64,000 nucleotides of DNA from JAIBBV01 sp044347745. GTDB taxonomy: Bacteria; Bdellovibrionota_C; UBA2361; JAFLCA01. Below are positions 25,556 to 35,001 of the stretch, piece by piece. Below the pieces are notes generated by a model that ran no database searches, was not told the DNA's origin, and saw only the letters and a program-made list of their open reading frames with translations. Where the stretch lies: contig JBIKUD010000001.1 in NCBI GenBank assembly GCA_044347745.1, positions 1-64,000 of the forward strand, read 5' to 3'. A program made the position numbers and the translations under genes. Within the stretch, counting starts at the first letter, position 1. The number at the start of each line of letters is the position of its first letter.

Positions 25556-26871
25556 AGTTCCTCAATATGGGCAGCGAACCAGCGTGCGTTGTGTCGCATA
25601 ATGATACTCAAGATAACTATCGTAAGACCCGCGTGTGTACAGAGGGTCCAAAGCGGTGCAGGAATTACAGGGCTCAGCAGCAATGGTGCCATACCCAATA
25701 TCGGAGTTGAGATAAGCACCGAACGAAGTAAGGCGGCTGTTTCTGAATCAAAAATAAAACTCGCAGCCCAAATTGCAAAGCCCAACGTGGCCATGAGTAA
25801 AGGAACATAGCGGTAGGTGAAGCTCAGCACCTCATGCCTCTGTTTAAGCTCCGCAACGGAGGCAACAAGCGAAGCTGCAGCAAAGCTAAGCATGAGGCTT
25901 GGAATCCAGATGAGCAACAGCAGGCGCTTGTGCTCCCAGACCTCAAGCAGGGTTTGATGATTTAACAGCTCCCACAAACCGAATAATACAATAGGCACAG
26001 AGGCGAACAGAAACGCAACAACGCGCGCCCCGGTCAGTATCCAGATAGCGGCATAAAAGGAATGTGTGCCAGTTGCCGCAACCAGGGGAGACAGTGCTCC
26101 GCTATATGCGAAATAATCAAGTACTTTTCTATGCGCGCGTATGGCAAGCCACGTAGCCAGCAAACACAAGCCTGCGATGTTGATAATTAGCGCGAAAGTC
26201 GTGCGTAGTTTCTGAATTTCGATGGGATGCGTAAGCCCCTGAAGGTAAAGTCGCACCGATCCAATTGCGCTTTGGGTTTGTTGTCTGTCATCAAGTGCAA
26301 TCAAGAAGGTTTGGTTTGAATGGGTGCTGAATTGAATGAGACTGAGCACCAAAAGACCCCATAAACTTTTTACTTCGGTGTGTGGATTAGTTCCAATTGT
26401 TGAAATGACGACATGTGGATTACAGGAGCGGCAGATGTGTAGTCGGTCAATATTGCCATCAAATAATTTTTGATATTGTGTGACATCAAAGTTTATTGGG
26501 TCGTTGCTCTGAATTGCCACATCGAGGAGATCCGGCTGGCAATTTTCAGAGGGTGGATATTCAATGCTGGGATTGTCAGCAGATGTTCCTTGAACCCAGC
26601 GACAAACAATTAACGCGGGCCGTTTGGTTCCTACTCCATAAAGAAGTTTTCGCCCCAGGTTCTCCTCTTCGAGGCGTTTGATTGACGCTTTTACTTCTTG
26701 TGGACTACGCAAGTCAGTTCTGAGCCAAAGTCCAGTGACAAGCAGTTGTGCATACATCAGCGCAACGCTGAGGATAATGGGGAAAACGAGCAGGCTTAAG
26801 AAAAGTTTGGGTATACAAAGAAGCGCGCACGCTAAGGTGAGAGGGGTTACTTTGTGGCTTTTGGTATTCAA
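25552..26871 (-). CDS. Membrane protein, probable ABC permease
   Basis: 439 residues. One membrane segment lies near residues 18-42. A large extracytoplasmic part (about 45-225) contains three cysteines in CxxC-like spacing (LHICRSCNPH). Then come about six further segments from 228 to 430. This topology (one anchor, large soluble domain, membrane bundle) fits ABC-2 permeases with an inserted periplasmic domain. I do not recognise a named family. It is upstream of and overlaps the ATPase gene by four bases. Its leader (26872-27031) contains an unusual interlocked inverted-repeat pattern. Confidence 0.7.
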   Translation of the reverse strand: MNTKSHKVTPLTLACALLCIPKLFLSLLVFPIILSVALMYAQLLVTGLWLRTDLRSPQEVKASIKRLEEENLGRKLLYGVGTKRPALIVCRWVQGTSADNPSIEYPPSENCQPDLLDVAIQSNDPINFDVTQYQKLFDGNIDRLHICRSCNPHVVISTIGTNPHTEVKSLWGLLVLSLIQFSTHSNQTFLIALDDRQQTQSAIGSVRLYLQGLTHPIEIQKLRTTFALIINIAGLCLLATWLAIRAHRKVLDYFAYSGALSPLVAATGTHSFYAAIWILTGARVVAFLFASVPIVLFGLWELLNHQTLLEVWEHKRLLLLIWIPSLMLSFAAASLVASVAELKQRHEVLSFTYRYVPLLMATLGFAIWAASFIFDSETAALLRSVLISTPILGMAPLLLSPVIPAPLWTLCTHAGLTIVILSIIMRHNARWFAAHIEEL

Positions 26872-26944
26872 GTTGGTTAAGCCTCACTCAACACAGCTTT
26901 GACAGTATATTTACTCCTGGCTTTCGCCCCAGCTCGCAACATCC

Positions 26945-27009
26945 CGCTCACCCCAAGCGCCGTAAGTGGCTAAAGATGGCAATTTAAATCGTGAGCGATA
27001 TACGGCGCT
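26945..27009 (-). other. Interlocked inverted repeats (pseudoknot-like) in the ABC operon leader
   Basis: Four segments lie in the order a-b-a'-b'. CGCTCAC (26945-26951) pairs with GTGAGCG (26991-26997), and AGCGCCGTA (26956-26964) pairs with TACGGCGCT (27001-27009). The pairings cross, as in an H-type pseudoknot, or they could be alternatives of a switch. The segment lies 73-137 bases upstream of the ABC permease start and just after the glycosyltransferase stop. It does not resemble a riboswitch I know. Confidence 0.4.
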
Positions 27010-27031
27010 GACAACCGAGCCCTCTCCCCTG

Positions 27032-28231
27032 TTATGCGCTCTTACTCTGCTGCGGTGCTATTTGTCGATAAAGAGCTAAATAACGCTGAGCACAGTGTTC
27101 CCAGCTTTTGTCAGCTACTGATAACTTTGCCTGGCTTGCAAGTCGCTCTCGTAGGTCTTTGTCTTGTAAAATTGAGGCGATAGCAACCGCCATATCTTGT
27201 GCATTTGTGCAAAGGAACCCATTTTGATTTTGCGCAATGACTTCTTGATGTGCTTCAATTTTTGAGACAACCGAGGGTTTGCCAGCTGCTAATGCTTCTA
27301 AAACTGCATTGGGGCGACCCTCAAACTCTGAGGCTGTGACGTAGACGTCGATCGCTGAAAGAAGCAGAGGAACCTCATGAGGAGGTAAAGGTCCCAAAAA
27401 ATGTACCCTATCGTGCACTTTATAACGCGTAGCAAGTGCTCGGATCTCATGTAGGTAGGGTAAATCAGTGAGGCGCCCAGCAAGGAGTAGATGCACGCCC
27501 GAAAGTGATTTCTGAGTCAGGGATTCAATCAGAACTTCAATGCGTTTTCGGGGAATAATTGTGCCTACATATCCAAGCAGCGGCGCTGATGGAAGTGAAT
27601 AGCGTTGCTTAAAATGAGTAACTTCTTGGACCTGTAATTCAGGAAGTGACACCCCGTTAGTGATGCATACTACCTGAGAGTCCGGCAGTTTCATGGTTGA
27701 TGTAAAGAATGAAAGAAAGCTTTGATTAACCGAAATTATAGTGTGCGCCCGCCGAATAGCCGGCGCGAGAAGTATGCGGAATGGGGTTTTTTGTAACAGT
27801 CTAAAATCTTCTCCTCTTATCGTGACTACATACGGCAGCTTCCAAAAAAGGTGCAGCAACCAAGCGGCAATGAGGGGGAGGGTCCAATTCGCATGAATCA
27901 GTGATGGATTAGTTTGTGCCTTGAGTGCGGTGCGAACTGTTTGGACTATATAGAGGGGAACTTGCAAGAGGCGCAATGGGTTGCGTCTAATATTTGGAAG
28001 CATGCCAGCTCCAAAAGCCAAGTTACCTTTAGTGAATAGGCCATATTTAAAACGCCGAATTTGAATCGTGTTTGAAACTTCAGACGTCGGTTCGTTCTTG
28101 TCGTGTGGCACGACAACGGCTACCGATAGGTTGAGCTTTGCAAGCGCTTCAGCTAATCGCGCAACAAAAATACCAGCCTCATCTTGGTCATTTCGAGGAT
28201 ATGAGCTGGTGAGCATGGTGACAGCAAGCAC
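27032..28231 (-). CDS. Glycosyltransferase family 4 protein
   Basis: 399 residues with a GT-B fold. The N-terminal Rossmann half carries TSSYPRNDQDEAGIFV, and the C-terminal donor domain (about 190-370) carries GYVGTIIPRKRIEVLIES and the EX7E-type motif SEFEGRPNAVLEALAAGKPS. It is cytoplasmic and transfers a nucleotide-activated sugar to an acceptor, probably a surface glycan or lipid. The start is a GTG whose G is the last base of the upstream stop (TAGTG), so it is coupled to the membrane glycosyltransferase. The acceptor cannot be predicted. Confidence 0.93.
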   Translation of the reverse strand: MLAVTMLTSSYPRNDQDEAGIFVARLAEALAKLNLSVAVVVPHDKNEPTSEVSNTIQIRRFKYGLFTKGNLAFGAGMLPNIRRNPLRLLQVPLYIVQTVRTALKAQTNPSLIHANWTLPLIAAWLLHLFWKLPYVVTIRGEDFRLLQKTPFRILLAPAIRRAHTIISVNQSFLSFFTSTMKLPDSQVVCITNGVSLPELQVQEVTHFKQRYSLPSAPLLGYVGTIIPRKRIEVLIESLTQKSLSGVHLLLAGRLTDLPYLHEIRALATRYKVHDRVHFLGPLPPHEVPLLLSAIDVYVTASEFEGRPNAVLEALAAGKPSVVSKIEAHQEVIAQNQNGFLCTNAQDMAVAIASILQDKDLRERLASQAKLSVADKSWEHCAQRYLALYRQIAPQQSKSA

Positions 28232-30039
28232 TATTTTATCTCCCAGAGCGAGTAGCCATTAACTTCGTGACGCAAGGTAAGAGAGGCGCTTTGAAATTGG
28301 TTCCAGCGATCTACCTCAGGCGGGCTTAAGTTGTCTGTCATCAGCGCTCTCGTGGGAGTGGTCGCTACCATAAGGTGTGAGAGCCCCTTTTTTTCAAGCA
28401 AGGCTTTAATTTCAGGAGCATCTTTTGCTGCACGAATTATTTGAATAAGCGGACCAGCGGAAAAGTGGCCGCCAGAAAATACGGGAGTTTTGTAGTAATA
28501 AAATCGATTCCCAGTGTTCACAAGATACGTACGACTATTCTCAGTGAGCTCTGCGTTCATGAACTGAATCATGCGATACTCAGGAATTGCATCGGCTAGG
28601 TAGGCATCATCAGACAGCTTACCTGAGAAGTATTCGAATGCGCGGGCATTCCGTAAAAGATTAGCGGCATAAAAGTCTGCCCACATAAGAATTGCAAATG
28701 CGCCAACCAGCAGTGTCTCTCGTCTATAGCGAGCTTTTGCAATTTGACTGATCTCATAGAGGGCGTAGATCGCGACTATAATTGCGGGGCCAATTACAGG
28801 GGCCAGATAACGAACACGCGCAGAATTAAGAAAGAGCGCAAAGAGAAGATAAAACAGAACAAGCGAACCAAAAAATGTGGCCCATGGTTTTCTTCGGTAG
28901 AAAAATGCAGGTACCACGAGGAGTGCTAGTATTGGACTAAGCACTCCGTCAAAACGGGCAGGTACATTATCTTGGCCTGTAATGAGCATGCGAATGGGGA
29001 TAAGCGCGGTCATGAGCCAGGATTCCCCGTAGAGGGCGGAGCGAGTTTCGAGTGGTGTAATTTTTGGAAGGATTTGCGGTACTTGGGCTGTGCTAAAAAA
29101 TTGATTAAATAGTGGATAGAAAGGGTTATGAGTCCAAGCGTAATTACGCATGGCCCATGGTGCATAAGTAATCGCGAAAAAAATGCCACAAATTACAAAT
29201 GCTAGGCCTAGCCTAAATACGCCTACCTTGTGACGTAGGGCAAAAAGCAGTCCAAGAGGAGCGCAGAGGCCGAGGGCGAGTAGACCATTATATTTGCATC
29301 CGACTGCAAGTCCCCACGAGATGCCGATGAGCACTAAGTGTGCAAATTTGCGTTTGCCTTCGACCCAATAAACAAAATGACATAAAGCGTGTGTCGCAAA
29401 AAAAGCGAGACCGAGGTCTACCAAAGGAATTGAACCCAAGCGAAAGAGCGCTGGCATGCTCAGCGTTGTGAGAAAAGCCAGGCTCGTGGCATCGTAGTCT
29501 TTTGTTTTATACAGTACGAAACTTGAAACGGTACCTGATAACAAAATGAGGTAGAGGGCGTGATACACTGAGGTGAGTTGAGGTATTTGAAATTTGAGAA
29601 TTGAGGTAAATGCCAAGTTTATGAGCATGGGATAATAAGACCACTCATGCCAGGGAAATTTTTTGATTGATCCAGCATCGAGCCACCATTGGGGAATTAC
29701 TAAATGGTGTATAAGAGCATCACGGCTTGTAATAGGGAGTAGGCTGAGCAGCAGGAGTATTGCTAAGAATAAAACGCCTGAGCCCAATAAAACTGGCGCT
29801 CCTAAAGTTGTGCGTCGAGCACAGGTATAAAAGAGTCCTAAGCTTGCCAACACTGCTGGTACTAAAACCAACATATGCGCCAAGAAAAAGAGATCAAAAG
29901 CCGGATGGTTGATACCCCATTCTACGCCGATGGGTAGAAGCACCAATAACAAGAGTCCTGCGATTGGGGGGAAGTAGGCAAGAATTCTCCTGAATTGGTT
30001 GAGGCTCTGGGATGCCGGTGCTAATGTCGCGTTAGTCAT
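28231..30039 (-). CDS. GT-C family (GT39/ArnT-like) membrane glycosyltransferase
   Basis: 602 residues with about 11-13 membrane segments. A first loop rich in aromatic and acidic residues (SRDALIHHLVIPQWWLDAG) is typical of dolichyl/undecaprenyl-phosphate-sugar transferases. Then follow LAVGCKYNGLLALG and a C-terminal soluble domain of about 120 residues (SRTYLVNTGNRFYYYKTP). It is predicted to use a lipid-linked sugar at the periplasmic face. It is the first gene of an operon with the GT4 gene and lies only 38 bases from the divergent thioesterase start, so promoters must overlap. Confidence 0.85.
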   Translation of the reverse strand: MTNATLAPASQSLNQFRRILAYFPPIAGLLLLVLLPIGVEWGINHPAFDLFFLAHMLVLVPAVLASLGLFYTCARRTTLGAPVLLGSGVLFLAILLLLSLLPITSRDALIHHLVIPQWWLDAGSIKKFPWHEWSYYPMLINLAFTSILKFQIPQLTSVYHALYLILLSGTVSSFVLYKTKDYDATSLAFLTTLSMPALFRLGSIPLVDLGLAFFATHALCHFVYWVEGKRKFAHLVLIGISWGLAVGCKYNGLLALGLCAPLGLLFALRHKVGVFRLGLAFVICGIFFAITYAPWAMRNYAWTHNPFYPLFNQFFSTAQVPQILPKITPLETRSALYGESWLMTALIPIRMLITGQDNVPARFDGVLSPILALLVVPAFFYRRKPWATFFGSLVLFYLLFALFLNSARVRYLAPVIGPAIIVAIYALYEISQIAKARYRRETLLVGAFAILMWADFYAANLLRNARAFEYFSGKLSDDAYLADAIPEYRMIQFMNAELTENSRTYLVNTGNRFYYYKTPVFSGGHFSAGPLIQIIRAAKDAPEIKALLEKKGLSHLMVATTPTRALMTDNLSPPEVDRWNQFQSASLTLRHEVNGYSLWEIK

Positions 30040-30077
30040 ATCGCATTAATTTAGCCTTCAGAGTTGAGGAAGACTAT

Positions 30078-30503
30078 ATGGTTTCTCGGTCGAAAAATAA
30101 GAAAGAAAAAAAAGTGTCTCCGCAGACTCAAGAGTGGCGTGAACCAGCTATTAGAGAGGTAATGATGCCTCGGGATACGAACCCGCTCGGGAGCATATTT
30201 GGAGGTCATATCCTAAGTCTTTTGGACCTTGCCGCAGGGCAATATGCACGTACGGTTGCTCCTATGAAGTATGTTACTAAAGTGATGCGCGAAGTTGAGT
30301 TTATCGCGCCCGTGAGCGTAGGAGATGTCGTAAGCTTTTATTGTTCAACCAAAAAGTTGGGGCGTACCTCAATAACTATTCAGGTTGATGTAGAGTCAGT
30401 TCGCGGACAAGATGCCCTGCACGCTATAAAAGTTACATCTGCAGAAATTGTAATGGTGGCGGTGAATGAGAAAAATCGACCTATTCCGATTCGAATTCGT
30501 TAG
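30078..30503 (+). CDS. Acyl-CoA thioesterase (hotdog fold, YciA-like)
   Basis: 141 residues. A basic N-terminus (about 25 residues) precedes the hotdog domain. The family motif is MPRDTNPLGSIFGGHILSLL followed by the acidic DLAAG, then VEFIAPVSVGDVVSF and GRTSITIQVDVE. It hydrolyses acyl-CoA thioesters in the cytoplasm, and such proteins form hexamers. The gene is single and divergent from the glycosyltransferase operon; its end faces the strong hairpin at 30513-30553. Confidence 0.92.
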   Translation: MVSRSKNKKEKKVSPQTQEWREPAIREVMMPRDTNPLGSIFGGHILSLLDLAAGQYARTVAPMKYVTKVMREVEFIAPVSVGDVVSFYCSTKKLGRTSITIQVDVESVRGQDALHAIKVTSAEIVMVAVNEKNRPIPIRIR

Positions 30504-30512
30504 TTCGTCATT

Positions 30513-30553
30513 AAAAAACGCTCGCTGTATATCTTAACTATACAGCGAGCGTT
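30513..30553 (-). terminator. Intrinsic terminator of the Cys-rich protein gene
   Basis: A perfect 15-base stem (30517-30531 with 30539-30553) has a seven-base loop. Read on the minus strand it is followed by six T (30513-30518). It lies 30 bases after the stop of the Cys-rich gene. For the converging thioesterase transcript the stem lacks a T-run but may still protect the end. Confidence 0.9.
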
Positions 30554-30582
30554 GATTGTATAAAAACGGCTAGAAGTTCGAG

Positions 30583-30879
30583 TTACTCTGCCTTTTTATC
30601 TTCCTTGTGATGCTCATGTGCTTTGCCGGCATGGCTGTCTTTTGATTTTCCTTCGCAGCTTTTGCCTTTGTCGCAGGTGCAATTATTTTCGCACTCTTTT
30701 TTACTGCAACTGCCATCAGCTTTATCTTTTTTGCCGGCGCAGCCGCTTTCTGTTGCATGTGGACAAGATTTTTTGCCTTCGTGATGATCTGCAAAAACGG
30801 TTGCTGGTGCGAAACAAAGTGCACTAATCGCCAAAGTGCCGAGAGCTCGTGTCCAGAAACGTAAACCAACTATTTTCAT
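30583..30879 (-). CDS. Small secreted His/Cys/Lys-rich protein
   Basis: 98 residues. The signal peptide has a basic start (MKIVGLRFWTR), a hydrophobic core (LAISALCFAPATVF) and a likely cut at VFA-DH around residue 30. The mature 68 residues are very rich in Lys, Cys, His, Asp and Glu (CPHATESGC, CSKKECENNCTCDKGKSC), with nine Cys. This composition suggests periplasmic metal binding. It resembles low-complexity metal-binding proteins seen in other bacteria. It sits 155 bases downstream of a P1B metal ATPase gene in the same direction. The overlapping -1 frame (30570-30869) is also open but has no signal peptide and lower-quality composition. Confidence 0.75.
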   Translation of the reverse strand: MKIVGLRFWTRALGTLAISALCFAPATVFADHHEGKKSCPHATESGCAGKKDKADGSCSKKECENNCTCDKGKSCEGKSKDSHAGKAHEHHKEDKKAE

Positions 30880-31034
30880 ATTTTAATTTTCTCATTAATA
30901 AAAAATAAGGCATATGGATCACTATTATCCTGCCCTATGCCCGCGATAATCTTATGACAACTTTGACGATCCCAGTGCCTCAAACCTTCAATTTGACAGT
31001 GGCAGAAATAACCTGTGATTTCAAGTGGTTGCTT

Positions 31035-32885
31035 TCAGACATGACTTAAAAGTCTTGGTTTACGTGAAGCCCGAAGTGCGTTGAGCACCGCAAGTAAGTC
31101 AATTGCCTCTTGGGCAACGGCACCTGCGACGGGGGATAAGAAGCCTACCGAGGCAAGGCCCATGCCCCCTATGCTGAGGAGCATGCCTCCAACGGCGCTT
31201 TGCAGCGCAATCACCCTAAAGTGGCGGGCAATGTGAAAAAGTTCGTCTACCCTACGTAAGGAAGGCTCCATGACCACCGCTCCAGCAGCCTCAGAGGTAA
31301 TGTCTGAACGAGGTCCGAAAGCTATTCCCGCGGTTGCTGCCAAGAGCGCAGGCGCGTCGTTGATGCCATCCCCAACAAAAATAGTTGGCGCTGCTCGTGT
31401 CTCGGCGCGGACAATCTCGACCTTTTGCTCAGGAGACTTATTCGCATGTACATCGGTTATGCCAACTTGCGTCGCAAGGTATTGCACTTCACTGATGCGG
31501 TCGCCAGACAGCAACATAACTTTTGTAAGACCATGATTTGTTTCAAGATGCGCAATAAATGCTTTGCTTTCTTGGCGGGGGACATCATGAAACTTAAGGC
31601 AACCCCAAAGCGTATTGTCGCGAAGTACAACACATTCAAGACCTGAGGATTGCGGGGGAAGTTCGCTTTGCATAGCTGCTGGTATTTTACTACGTCCGGT
31701 AATCTGGATGTGTGCGCCTTGTACGTCTGCATGAAGGCCCTGGCCCGGCAATTCGCGAACATTCGTCGCTTCAGCAAGCTTGGTGCCGGCTGCTTTGACA
31801 ACAGCCTGGGCTAAAGGATGTCGCGAGTATTGCTCAATGCCTGCAACAACCTGCAAAAGTTCTGTTGGAGCGCCACCGCCTGCAACCCAAACATCAGATA
31901 CTGTAGGTTCTCCGTACGTGAGAGTTCCTGTCTTATCAAAGATGATGGTACGACACTTACTCAGTTGCTCAAGGATTGCCGGATCCTTAATGATAATGCC
32001 GCGTTTGGCTGCCAGGGAGATCGTGCCAATAACGCTCACTGGAATGGCTATCAGGAGTGGGCAGGGTGTTGCAATTACCAACACCGCTAAAAAGCGGACC
32101 GGATCTTGGGAAATATACCAGGCTCCTAAAGCAATCAGTACTGCAAGGGGGGTGTACCAAGCACCCAATGAATCAGCTAGTCGCCGTAAGTACGGGCGTC
32201 GCTGCTTAGATTCATCCATAACGTGCATGATTTTCGCGTACCGCGAGTCTTTAGGTAGCTTTGTCGCTTCGATAGTAACGGCAGCATCTCCGTTTATTGC
32301 TCCTGATATGACTTCGCATCCGGGAGTTTTCGGAATCCGGAATGGCTCGCCAGTAAGATACGCTTCATCCATTTGTCCTTGTCCGGAGATTACAACACCA
32401 TCAACAGGACAAATTTCATGGGGCAAGACTACCAAATGATCGCCAACTACAATTTCTGAAGCTTGTATATCAATTAAGCCAGATTCAACTTTGCGATGCG
32501 CAATTGAGGGCATGCGCTTAGCCAGGGCTTCGAGTACCGCGGAAGCTCGCGTAAGCGCATATGCTTCAAGCGCTTCCCCACCCGAAAGCATCAGTACGAC
32601 AAGGCTCCCCGCTAGATATTCGCCAAGAAGCACCGAAACGACGATTGAAATGCCTGCTAAAAGATCTGAGCCGAACTCCAATCGTAAAAGCTTGCGCAGC
32701 AGGTCGAGCACCAAAGGTGTACCGCCGAAGAGCAAAACAATGTAGAGGGGGAAAAGAAAAATTTCTGGGTTTGAGAGCGTTACGTATTGCAGGAAAAGTG
32801 ACAGCAAGATGCCACAAACAGCAAGGGCTGCAATATATAATCCGAGCTTATGGATCAGGTCTGGAGTGGAACGGGAGTCTGTCAC
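31035..32885 (-). CDS. P1B-type heavy-metal-translocating ATPase
   Basis: 616 residues from a GTG. It has no N-terminal metal-binding domain. Membrane segments lie near the N-terminus, then the actuator domain (LTGEP), the transmembrane motif ATPCPLLIA near residue 275, the phosphorylation site DKTGTLTYGEP near 315, the His-Pro dipeptide SRHPLAQAV and the hinge GDGINDAPALLAA. The motif TPC replaces the CPC/CPH of copper pumps and SPC of cobalt pumps, so the metal is uncertain (Ni, Fe, Zn or Co possible). The neighbouring Cys-rich secreted protein may bind the exported metal. Its promoter should lie in the 221-base gap upstream. Confidence 0.93.
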   Translation of the reverse strand: MTDSRSTPDLIHKLGLYIAALAVCGILLSLFLQYVTLSNPEIFLFPLYIVLLFGGTPLVLDLLRKLLRLEFGSDLLAGISIVVSVLLGEYLAGSLVVLMLSGGEALEAYALTRASAVLEALAKRMPSIAHRKVESGLIDIQASEIVVGDHLVVLPHEICPVDGVVISGQGQMDEAYLTGEPFRIPKTPGCEVISGAINGDAAVTIEATKLPKDSRYAKIMHVMDESKQRRPYLRRLADSLGAWYTPLAVLIALGAWYISQDPVRFLAVLVIATPCPLLIAIPVSVIGTISLAAKRGIIIKDPAILEQLSKCRTIIFDKTGTLTYGEPTVSDVWVAGGGAPTELLQVVAGIEQYSRHPLAQAVVKAAGTKLAEATNVRELPGQGLHADVQGAHIQITGRSKIPAAMQSELPPQSSGLECVVLRDNTLWGCLKFHDVPRQESKAFIAHLETNHGLTKVMLLSGDRISEVQYLATQVGITDVHANKSPEQKVEIVRAETRAAPTIFVGDGINDAPALLAATAGIAFGPRSDITSEAAGAVVMEPSLRRVDELFHIARHFRVIALQSAVGGMLLSIGGMGLASVGFLSPVAGAVAQEAIDLLAVLNALRASRKPRLLSHV

Positions 32886-33106
32886 AGGAATATTCTCTAC
32901 TTACTAAGCATGACGCAGAATGCCTCATATCTAGTCTTCACAACCCACGCTGTATTGATACCGGGCAGGCTGCGATGTTAGCTCAATTTTTTGTAATTGA
33001 AATGTGGGCGCATTCTGATAGCGAACATAAAACTGAATTGTTCACGCTTTATCATTATCATCCTAGCATGTCGCACCCCTAAAAGTGCAAAGATTAATTG
33101 TCTCAA

Positions 33107-34177
33107 TTAGGAGGGACGGAAATCTGATTTTGGCCCTATCTGAGCTATGAAAGTTGCTAGTAGTTTTGCGCTATCTTCTAAATCTTTGAGGGAGCAGACT
33201 TCGACCTGTGTATGCATGTAACGATTTGGTATGCCAATGCTGGCCGTTGCGACACCACCTCTTGAGACCTGAATCGAAGCAGCATCGTTGCCAAGAATGC
33301 CTGCTACTGGGGCCGTTTGCACTTTTACTTTTGCCTTTTTAGCGGCGGCTAATAGGCCCTTTTCCACTTCTGGGTTTATATTTGGTCCGCGCATTACCAC
33401 TGGGCCGCTTCCTAGTTTGCAGGTTACCATTTTTGAAGCGTCTGCCGCGGGGTAGTCTGAGGCATGAGTCACATCGATAGCGATGCCCACTTCTGGATCT
33501 ACTGAATACGCAGCCGTACGAGCCCCACGTAGGCCCACTTCTTCTTGTACGGTGCTGACTGAATATAAAGCCACCTGAAGTTTAGACTTGGCGCATAAAC
33601 GCATGGCTTCGATTGCCACAAATAGTCCCACCTTATCGTCCAGCGCTGGGCTTGCGATAAGATCGGGGCTCAGCTCAGTTACTCCAAGTTTAAAAGTGAC
33701 GCAGTCTCCGATTTGTACTCGCTTAAGAGCATCTGCTTGGCTTTTTGCGCCAATATCTATCCAAATTTTATCTAGATCTAGTTTTCCACCAGCGCGCTCT
33801 TCCGGAGACTGGAGGTGAATTGCTTTGCGACCGGCAACGCCCGTTACAGGGCCCTTTTCGCTCCAAATAGTGACGGTTGCTCCCGCAACAACTCCCACAT
33901 CAATTCCGCCCACAGGAGTAAGCGAAATAAAGCCATCTTTAGTGACCTGTTTGACCATGAAGCCAATTTGGTCGCAATGTCCAGCAAGCATAACCCGGCG
34001 TTTGGCTTTGGTGTTTAACCCAACTACCAAATTACCATGGAGGTCTATTTCTGCCGAATCGCTAAACGACTTCACATAATTTTTAACTACTCGTTGAATC
34101 TTCTGCTCAAAACCAGAGGGCGAGGGAGTTTCTAAAAGCTCGTACAAAAACTCTCGAGATTTTTTTTCTATAGCCAT
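33107..34177 (-). CDS. M42-family metallo-aminopeptidase
   Basis: 356 residues, standard for the M42 glutamyl aminopeptidase/deblocking aminopeptidase (FrvX) family. Metal ligands and catalytic residues are visible: His in AGHCDQIGF, Asp in PALDDKVG, the Glu pair in VQEEVGLRG, Asp in AIDVTH, and a final His near RYMHTQVEV. It probably forms a dodecameric cytoplasmic peptidase. It ends the ABC gene run, 35 bases after the permease stop. Its functional tie to the transporter is unknown. Confidence 0.95.
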   Translation of the reverse strand: MAIEKKSREFLYELLETPSPSGFEQKIQRVVKNYVKSFSDSAEIDLHGNLVVGLNTKAKRRVMLAGHCDQIGFMVKQVTKDGFISLTPVGGIDVGVVAGATVTIWSEKGPVTGVAGRKAIHLQSPEERAGGKLDLDKIWIDIGAKSQADALKRVQIGDCVTFKLGVTELSPDLIASPALDDKVGLFVAIEAMRLCAKSKLQVALYSVSTVQEEVGLRGARTAAYSVDPEVGIAIDVTHASDYPAADASKMVTCKLGSGPVVMRGPNINPEVEKGLLAAAKKAKVKVQTAPVAGILGNDAASIQVSRGGVATASIGIPNRYMHTQVEVCSLKDLEDSAKLLATFIAQIGPKSDFRPS

Positions 34178-34212
34178 GACTCATTTACCTTTTTAAAACT
34201 CTTGGTCTCGCA

Positions 34213-34986
34213 TCAGTTAAACTCTCTTCGCTTAAAAAAGAGTGAGGCTAGAACAATGGTTGCGACTGAGTAGGCGACTGCATACGCCAGCCCCCACAAT
34301 ATATGGGCCCCTGATATAGATGCTCCATATACCAAATCGTTAGCAAGATTTAGTCGATCGAGCCGCGGTAGAAGAGTCTGTAAAATCAACGCGATAGGAT
34401 GAATATCTCCGGCTTTCTCAGCAGGCAAGAATAGTGAAACGTATTCTATATTTCGTCCCGCTAAAAACACTCCAAAACTGATGAGTCCAGCCAGTATGGG
34501 AGTTACGAGGATAGTTGAAAACAAAATAGTAATTGCGCACACAATACTTATTTCGAGCCCTGCATACAGGTAGGCGAAAAGCAGTTGTGTATCCCAGCTT
34601 GATTCAAGCAAAAAACAAACCCCGCTGAGACAAGCGCCCATAATAAACACCATGGTTACCGTAGTGCCTAACATTCCTAAATACTTGCCGAGAATAAATT
34701 CAAGTCGAGAGACAGGCTTCGAAAGTACATTGAATATTGTTTTACGGTTGAGCTCTTTAGCCAGCAATGCGGCTGCAGAAAATACCACAAACCCCACAGA
34801 AAAAAGCGAAATGGCCATGAGCCCAAAATCTTTAATAATCAGAACTTGGTCGCCTATGGTCACTGTTCCAAAAAGAGCCGAAATTGAAACCAACGCTGCG
34901 GCAAACCCCAGTGTCAAAAGAAGAGCTTTGCCACGCACAAGCTCGCGATACGTAGTAAGGGTGAGTGCAAAAATAGTTTGAGTCAT
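34213..34986 (-). CDS. ABC-2 type transporter permease
   Basis: 257 residues with six membrane segments; N-terminal LTLTTYRELVRGKALLL is typical of ABC-2 permeases of the NosY/GldF type. It lies 15 bases after the ABC ATPase stop. The pair makes a simple exporter or membrane-remodelling ABC unit. The substrate is unknown; the NosY-like form does not imply nitrous oxide metabolism, because no nos genes are present. Confidence 0.9.
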   Translation of the reverse strand: MTQTIFALTLTTYRELVRGKALLLTLGFAAALVSISALFGTVTIGDQVLIIKDFGLMAISLFSVGFVVFSAAALLAKELNRKTIFNVLSKPVSRLEFILGKYLGMLGTTVTMVFIMGACLSGVCFLLESSWDTQLLFAYLYAGLEISIVCAITILFSTILVTPILAGLISFGVFLAGRNIEYVSLFLPAEKAGDIHPIALILQTLLPRLDRLNLANDLVYGASISGAHILWGLAYAVAYSVATIVLASLFFKRREFN

Positions 34987-35001
34987 CGTATGTTCCCTCT
35001 T

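Noticed and set aside
30570..30869. Alternative frame over the small Cys-rich gene
   Set aside because: It has no signal peptide and a Lys/Ala-biased product; the 30583-30879 frame has a proper signal peptide.
31780..32439. 219-codon antisense frame inside the metal ATPase gene
   Set aside because: The opposite strand encodes clear P-type ATPase motifs over the same bases.
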